Shown here in pieces: positions 60,344-64,000 of a stretch of DNA of 64,000 bases; within the stretch, counting starts at the first letter, position 1, and every line of letters starts with the position of its first letter. The notes beneath the pieces are model-generated. The model did no database searches. It was not told the DNA's origin and saw only the letters and a program-made list of their open reading frames with translations. Position numbers and translations under genes: made by a program. Source of the DNA: an uncultured Lachnospiraceae bacterium. Its GTDB lineage: Bacteria; Bacillota; Clostridia; Lachnospirales; Lachnospiraceae. Location of the stretch: assembly GCA_937920345.1 (NCBI GenBank), contig CALGVA010000016.1:62001-126000 (forward strand), given 5' to 3'.

Positions 60344-62119
60344 CTATTTCTCTCCGATAAAAGGCCACATATCCTCAAGTTTTCCAGGTATCATTTGCCC
60401 GTTCTCGCCCATTTTGGACTGTACCTTTGGCATAACCACCTCGTCAGGGTCTACCATAACTTCACAAATAACCGGACCGTCTGTTTTTAAAACCTGCGCT
60501 ACTGTCTCTGCTATTTCTTTATTATTTTCTATTCTGAAAGTACTCAGCCCATAGGCCTGTGCAACTTTAAGAATATGAGGAATCGTCAGCCCGCTGGCGG
60601 CATCGCTCGCCACATAATGCCCTTTAAAGTTATTTCTCTGCATTCCTCTTATACTGGCATAGCCCTGATTGTTCCAGATAAAAAATTTGACAGGAAGCTG
60701 TAGTCTGTGCAATGTTTCCAGTTCCTGAATATTTAACTGAAATGCGCCGTCACCGTCAATGGCAATCGTCCTGCGCCTGCCATGTGCCAGACAGGAACCT
60801 ATGGAATAAGGAAGGGCAAAACCCATGGAGCCCAGCCCCGCCGCATGTTTCATATGCTGCCCCTTTTTGCTCCTGAATGCCTGTATCGTTGCTTCAGTCG
60901 TCACGCCTGCGCTTTCGGGAACAATAATTTCATTCTCCTCGAGCATATCGCTTAAAATTCCGGTGAAATAATATCCATCCACATACTGCTCTTTCTGCGC
61001 ATATTCCGGCAGAATCACCGGATATTCTGCCCGGATTGCCTTACAATGAACTCTCCATTTCTCCAGTTCTGCTCTGTGTTCATCACTCCACTGCTCTTTT
61101 GCCAGTCTCTCATTAAGCGTTTTCAGGAAAATGCCGATGTCACAGCAAACAGGTACATCTATCTTCATAGTAAATTTATTCAATTCCGCTTCGTCAATAT
61201 CGACGACTATTTTCTCAGCCTGCGGCGCAAAATTTTCTTCATTGAAAGCAGTTATACTGCTGTCAAGTCTTGCCCCCAGAGAAAGCAGCAGATCACATTC
61301 CTGTATTATAAAATTGGCTCCGCGGTCCCCGAGGGTTCCCGGATGTCCTGCATATAAAGCATGATCTTCCCACATTAAATCAATCGACTTCCAGGTCGTC
61401 TGAACGGGAACTCCCAGATAATCTGCCAACTGATAAAAAGCTTCTTCACAGCCCGCACTGATAATACCGTTTCCCGCCAAAATAAGCGGCTTCTTAGCCG
61501 ATTTTATCTTTTTTACTATATTCTCCATATCAAATGGCACATCAGCCTGTCCGTTACCCGAAACCGGCTCCGCCTGGAATCCCTCGAGTTCATCCGGGTC
61601 GATCATACTGGCCTGTACGTCAAGCGGAATGTCCAGCCAGACGGGGCCCTTACGCCCGTTAGTTGCCTCATAGAAAGCTCTGTCCAAATGATACTTTATT
61701 TCCGCAGGATTTAAGATCTGGACCGCATATTTTGTAATCGGGGTAATCATCGGCACAATCTGCACCTCCTGCGATCCGATCTGCCTGACTCCTCTATTGC
61801 CCACAAGATCTGATCTCTTGGATTGTCCGGAAATTACAAACATTGGCGTTGAATCAATCCAGCCTGCTGTTACACCCGTAATGGCATTCGTCGCACCAGG
61901 TCCGGAAGTCACAAGCAATAAACCCGGCATATTAGTATGCTGTCCGTAAGCCTCCGCTGCGATAGCAGCACCCTGCTCATGTAAAAAACAGACATATTCC
62001 ATCCCGGATTTCCCGAGAGAATCATCAAGGTGCATTGCCCCTCCCCCCGGAAGCATAAACGCCTGTTTTATCCCCCGGGATTCCAGATATTCAAAAATAT
62101 AATCCGATAGCTTAATCAT
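60344..62119 (-). CDS. TPP-dependent acetolactate-synthase-like enzyme
   Basis: 591 residues with all three domains of the acetohydroxyacid synthase group. The catalytic-type Glu lies in CFLHEQGAAIAAEAYG (~49), and the TPP/Mg site is GDGAFQLNIQELETL. No regulatory small subunit or other branched-chain amino acid gene is nearby. It leads the operon and is 12 nt from the NeuB-like gene, so it acts in sugar synthesis. TPP enzymes of this type add a two-carbon unit to keto-sugars (YerE for yersiniose); the CDP-4-keto-dideoxy branch at 41-44 kb would offer such a substrate. That link is inference. Confidence 0.85.
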   Translation of the reverse strand: MIKLSDYIFEYLESRGIKQAFMLPGGGAMHLDDSLGKSGMEYVCFLHEQGAAIAAEAYGQHTNMPGLLLVTSGPGATNAITGVTAGWIDSTPMFVISGQSKRSDLVGNRGVRQIGSQEVQIVPMITPITKYAVQILNPAEIKYHLDRAFYEATNGRKGPVWLDIPLDVQASMIDPDELEGFQAEPVSGNGQADVPFDMENIVKKIKSAKKPLILAGNGIISAGCEEAFYQLADYLGVPVQTTWKSIDLMWEDHALYAGHPGTLGDRGANFIIQECDLLLSLGARLDSSITAFNEENFAPQAEKIVVDIDEAELNKFTMKIDVPVCCDIGIFLKTLNERLAKEQWSDEHRAELEKWRVHCKAIRAEYPVILPEYAQKEQYVDGYYFTGILSDMLEENEIIVPESAGVTTEATIQAFRSKKGQHMKHAAGLGSMGFALPYSIGSCLAHGRRRTIAIDGDGAFQLNIQELETLHRLQLPVKFFIWNNQGYASIRGMQRNNFKGHYVASDAASGLTIPHILKVAQAYGLSTFRIENNKEIAETVAQVLKTDGPVICEVMVDPDEVVMPKVQSKMGENGQMIPGKLEDMWPFIGEK

Positions 62120-62274
62120 CTCTCTGCTCCTGACCTTCCAAAATTATCCTGTGTTTCTCATATTCCGCAATCACATGTCTGATAAAACATGTGCCGCCCT
62201 GTGCCGGCAGGCGTTCCCGCTGTCTGTCCTCTCGTCATATCGTATTGCCCCGCATCAGTACCATTCTTAATATT

Positions 62275-62304
62275 ATCATAAAAGACAGACCGTGTATATT
62301 ACAA
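62275..62304 (-). promoter_or_regulatory. Promoter candidate of the sulfation operon
   Basis: On the minus strand TTGTAA (62304-62299), an 18-nt spacer, TATGAT (62280-62275), in the 214-nt gap before the TPP enzyme gene. The rest of the gap shows nothing I can name. Confidence 0.45.
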
Positions 62305-62333
62305 AATGATTTTACCCCGCCTGGAACTGCCCG

Positions 62334-63896
62334 TTATTCCCTGAGTAATTGTATAATCTGCATAACTGTATCGTTTCCGACATTCACATCCATGATCTGC
62401 TGCGCAAATATAACCTGTACGATATAAAGAATAATCGGCGAAATGATAAGTCCGATCACGCATACTTCCCTGAAAACGAGAAGCCCGCGCATGCCGGTCT
62501 CCTGCGGCTGCTTCACGTACCTGGTCTTACCGGCCCTCGGGAAGTTGACCACCACCAGAGCGATCATGCACGTATAGAATGCATATCTGCACAAATTAAA
62601 TGCCGCCGCCAGCGTACCCTCCATCAAGACATGCATCACGTCACCCATTCCGTTTCTATAGAAATTCGGCTTGCCCAGAAGGTAGTACATCAGCATGCCC
62701 TCGCACCCGGAGCTTTTAAAGATATAGGGTTCCCTGCCCATACGCCATATGAGAAACGAACATGTTCCTATTGTCTCCAAAATTATATTTAACTTGATGT
62801 TTTCACCGTTACAGTATACCATCAGCACCAGCCACGGTACAATCAGAACTGCCCAATATGGCGGACAGGAGGTAAATATAATAAAGAAAATATTTGCCGT
62901 AAAAGCCACATAGATGGTTTTGTAGTAAAATGTGTAATTTTCTTCTCTTTTCTGCAGATAACAATATACCATGAGTAAGCCCGCCGCAAGCACGAATATG
63001 GAGATGGAATCCACACCCATGAAATACTGCAGCGAGAATAAATATCCCATTCTGGAAGATAAGATTCCCGTAGCCGCTATTTTCTTACCGGACTGGGCCG
63101 CCATCTCCACTTCCGGATGAATCTGCGCATAACTTTTACCCAGACTGAACAGGAGTTTCTCCACCGGCACTAACCAGCAGCCAAATACCATGTCCCTCAT
63201 AATATATAATATTCTTTTCTCATAAAGCAGTACCAGACATACAAATAAAATCAATGCAAAATACTTGCAGGTGATTGCCGGTGCGAAAAAGAGATAGAAT
63301 TTCTTATAGTCGCCTTTTAAATAGTAATACACTCCATATACGGCAAACATCACGCCGATAATATCATACTGTCCCATAAAACATGCTGATACTATCAGAA
63401 TCCCGGAAAACAAATATACAAACAGAACCGTCCCGGACCCTTCCCGGTCTCCGGTAACAAATCCGTATATTTTCTTAACACCTGTCGCACTGGCAACCAC
63501 CACCGCTGCCAGCATCGTTTTCCCCCACATCAGGCATAAAAGGCTGCTTTCCGCAGAATTACCGGAGAGTTTCTCATAGATCCACGCCGGAAGATTCCAC
63601 ACTGCAAATACGGCATATATTGTAAAATCGTATGCTGCTCCGCTTGAGATCCCCCGATTCGGCGTCGCTCCCGGGATCGCCTTTGCGTAGGAATAAAAGG
63701 AGAGCGGATGTCCCTCTGAAAGTGCATGCCAGAAATTCAACCCGTGCCTGTATGTTGCAAAAAAATCTTCATACATCTGAGAAAATAAGATGATGCACAC
63801 AAACAGGATACCAAACAGATATTCCCATTTGTATGGCGCCAGATCCTCCTTTGTCTGTATTAAGATTTTTTTTGCAAAAGCTTTTGTTTTATTCAT
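62334..63896 (-). CDS. Polytopic membrane protein, GT-C/GT87-like
   Basis: 520 residues with about ten spans after a short basic cytoplasmic N-terminus. The outer loop after the first span carries ATYRHGLNFWHALSEGHP and a later conserved-looking SACFMGQYDIIGVMFAV. The GQYD-type block occurs in GT87/mannosyltransferase-like proteins. The substrate is unknown. The start has the 3' half of the ugd/cysD leader in front of it (GGAG 5 nt before the ATG). A promoter would lie outside the window. Confidence 0.55.
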   Translation of the reverse strand: MNKTKAFAKKILIQTKEDLAPYKWEYLFGILFVCIILFSQMYEDFFATYRHGLNFWHALSEGHPLSFYSYAKAIPGATPNRGISSGAAYDFTIYAVFAVWNLPAWIYEKLSGNSAESSLLCLMWGKTMLAAVVVASATGVKKIYGFVTGDREGSGTVLFVYLFSGILIVSACFMGQYDIIGVMFAVYGVYYYLKGDYKKFYLFFAPAITCKYFALILFVCLVLLYEKRILYIMRDMVFGCWLVPVEKLLFSLGKSYAQIHPEVEMAAQSGKKIAATGILSSRMGYLFSLQYFMGVDSISIFVLAAGLLMVYCYLQKREENYTFYYKTIYVAFTANIFFIIFTSCPPYWAVLIVPWLVLMVYCNGENIKLNIILETIGTCSFLIWRMGREPYIFKSSGCEGMLMYYLLGKPNFYRNGMGDVMHVLMEGTLAAAFNLCRYAFYTCMIALVVVNFPRAGKTRYVKQPQETGMRGLLVFREVCVIGLIISPIILYIVQVIFAQQIMDVNVGNDTVMQIIQLLRE

Positions 63897-63940
63897 GTTT
63901 GCTCCATTTCTCCGCTGCTCTTTCTGTGTATCACGGTTTA
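63897..63940 (-). promoter_or_regulatory. Degenerate third copy of the ugd/cysD leader
   Basis: The minus strand reads ACACAGAAAGAGCAGCGG then AGAAATGGAG before the ATG at 63896, nearly the same as the end of the ugd leader. GCAGCGG is at 63918-63912 and GGAG at 63905-63902. The upstream hairpin arms are not recognisable, so the pseudoknot seems lost or changed. Confidence 0.5.
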
Positions 63941-64000
63941 CTGTCTGTCTGCAATCTTAACCACCAAAACATCATCTATCATCCGGCAATAGCCTTCATA

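Noticed and set aside
60344..62119. Housekeeping acetolactate synthase (ilvB)
   Set aside because: There is no ilvN, ilvC or leu gene nearby and the gene is 12 nt from a NeuB-like synthase in a glycan operon.
1..64000. Mobile element or prophage origin of the locus
   Set aside because: I found no transposase, integrase, phage structural gene, tRNA-linked repeat or terminal inverted repeats; horizontal transfer of the locus is possible but not shown by the sequence.

Overview
This 64 kb window looks like part of the chromosome of a gut-type Clostridium relative, most likely a member of the Lachnospiraceae (Bacillota). That placement is inference. It rests on mid-range GC with AGGAGG-type ribosome sites, very long secreted proteins built from LRR_5, BIG2 and GH73-like modules with acidic Asp/Pro-rich leaders, and a GtrA/GtrB/GT-C style of surface glycan machinery. 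I see no rRNA, tRNA, CRISPR array, transposase or phage gene. Almost the whole window is a cell-surface polysaccharide locus.

Layout. (1) 0-6.4 kb: GtrA-like protein, VOC protein, GT-C-like membrane protein, a discrete acyl carrier protein, an FkbH-type HAD enzyme and a membrane-anchored SGNH hydrolase. (2) 6.7-13.8 kb: GT-C-like protein, GT2, two divergent MBOAT O-acyltransferases and a DltD/AlgJ-like SGNH protein. (3) 13.9-19.4 kb: one leftward operon for GT8, Ugd (UDP-GlcA), a UDP-GlcA 4-epimerase-like SDR, a GtrB-like GT2 and a ChbG-like deacetylase. (4) 19.6-26.8 kb: two GT2s, two giant membrane proteins and an XRE regulator. (5) 26.8-37 kb: two ~1650-residue secreted proteins. (6) 37.1-46.9 kb: UDP-xylose synthase, GT2, GT-C, the CDP-glucose branch (RfbF, RfbG, RfbH, plus an odd RfbF paralogue), a flippase and a GT2. 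(7) 47-51.8 kb: a LacI regulator divergent from a sulfate ABC transporter. (8) 51.8-62.1 kb: one leftward operon holding a TPP enzyme, a NeuB-like synthase, a KdsC-like phosphatase, an SDR, two sulfotransferases, CysD, a CysN-CysC fusion and CysQ. (9) 62.3-63.9 kb: another polytopic protein.

How it fits together. Sulfate import, PAPS synthesis, PAP removal and two PAPS-type sulfotransferases lie side by side among glycan genes, and no sulfate reductase is present. The simplest reading is a sulfated surface polysaccharide containing uronic acids, xylose, probably a 3,6-dideoxyhexose and possibly a 2-keto-3-deoxy acid. It may also carry acyl groups put on by an ACP/FkbH/MBOAT/SGNH system that resembles Dlt.

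The most unusual signal is RNA-level. The short leaders of ugd and cysD, 37 kb apart, share a hairpin with a conserved bulged A and covarying base pairs. The hairpin loop can pair with a GCAGCGC strand just upstream of the ribosome binding site, giving an H-type pseudoknot. A degenerate third copy precedes the last gene of the window, and a similar but shorter fold precedes gtrA. Uronic acid supply and sulfate activation may therefore share one cis-acting RNA control.
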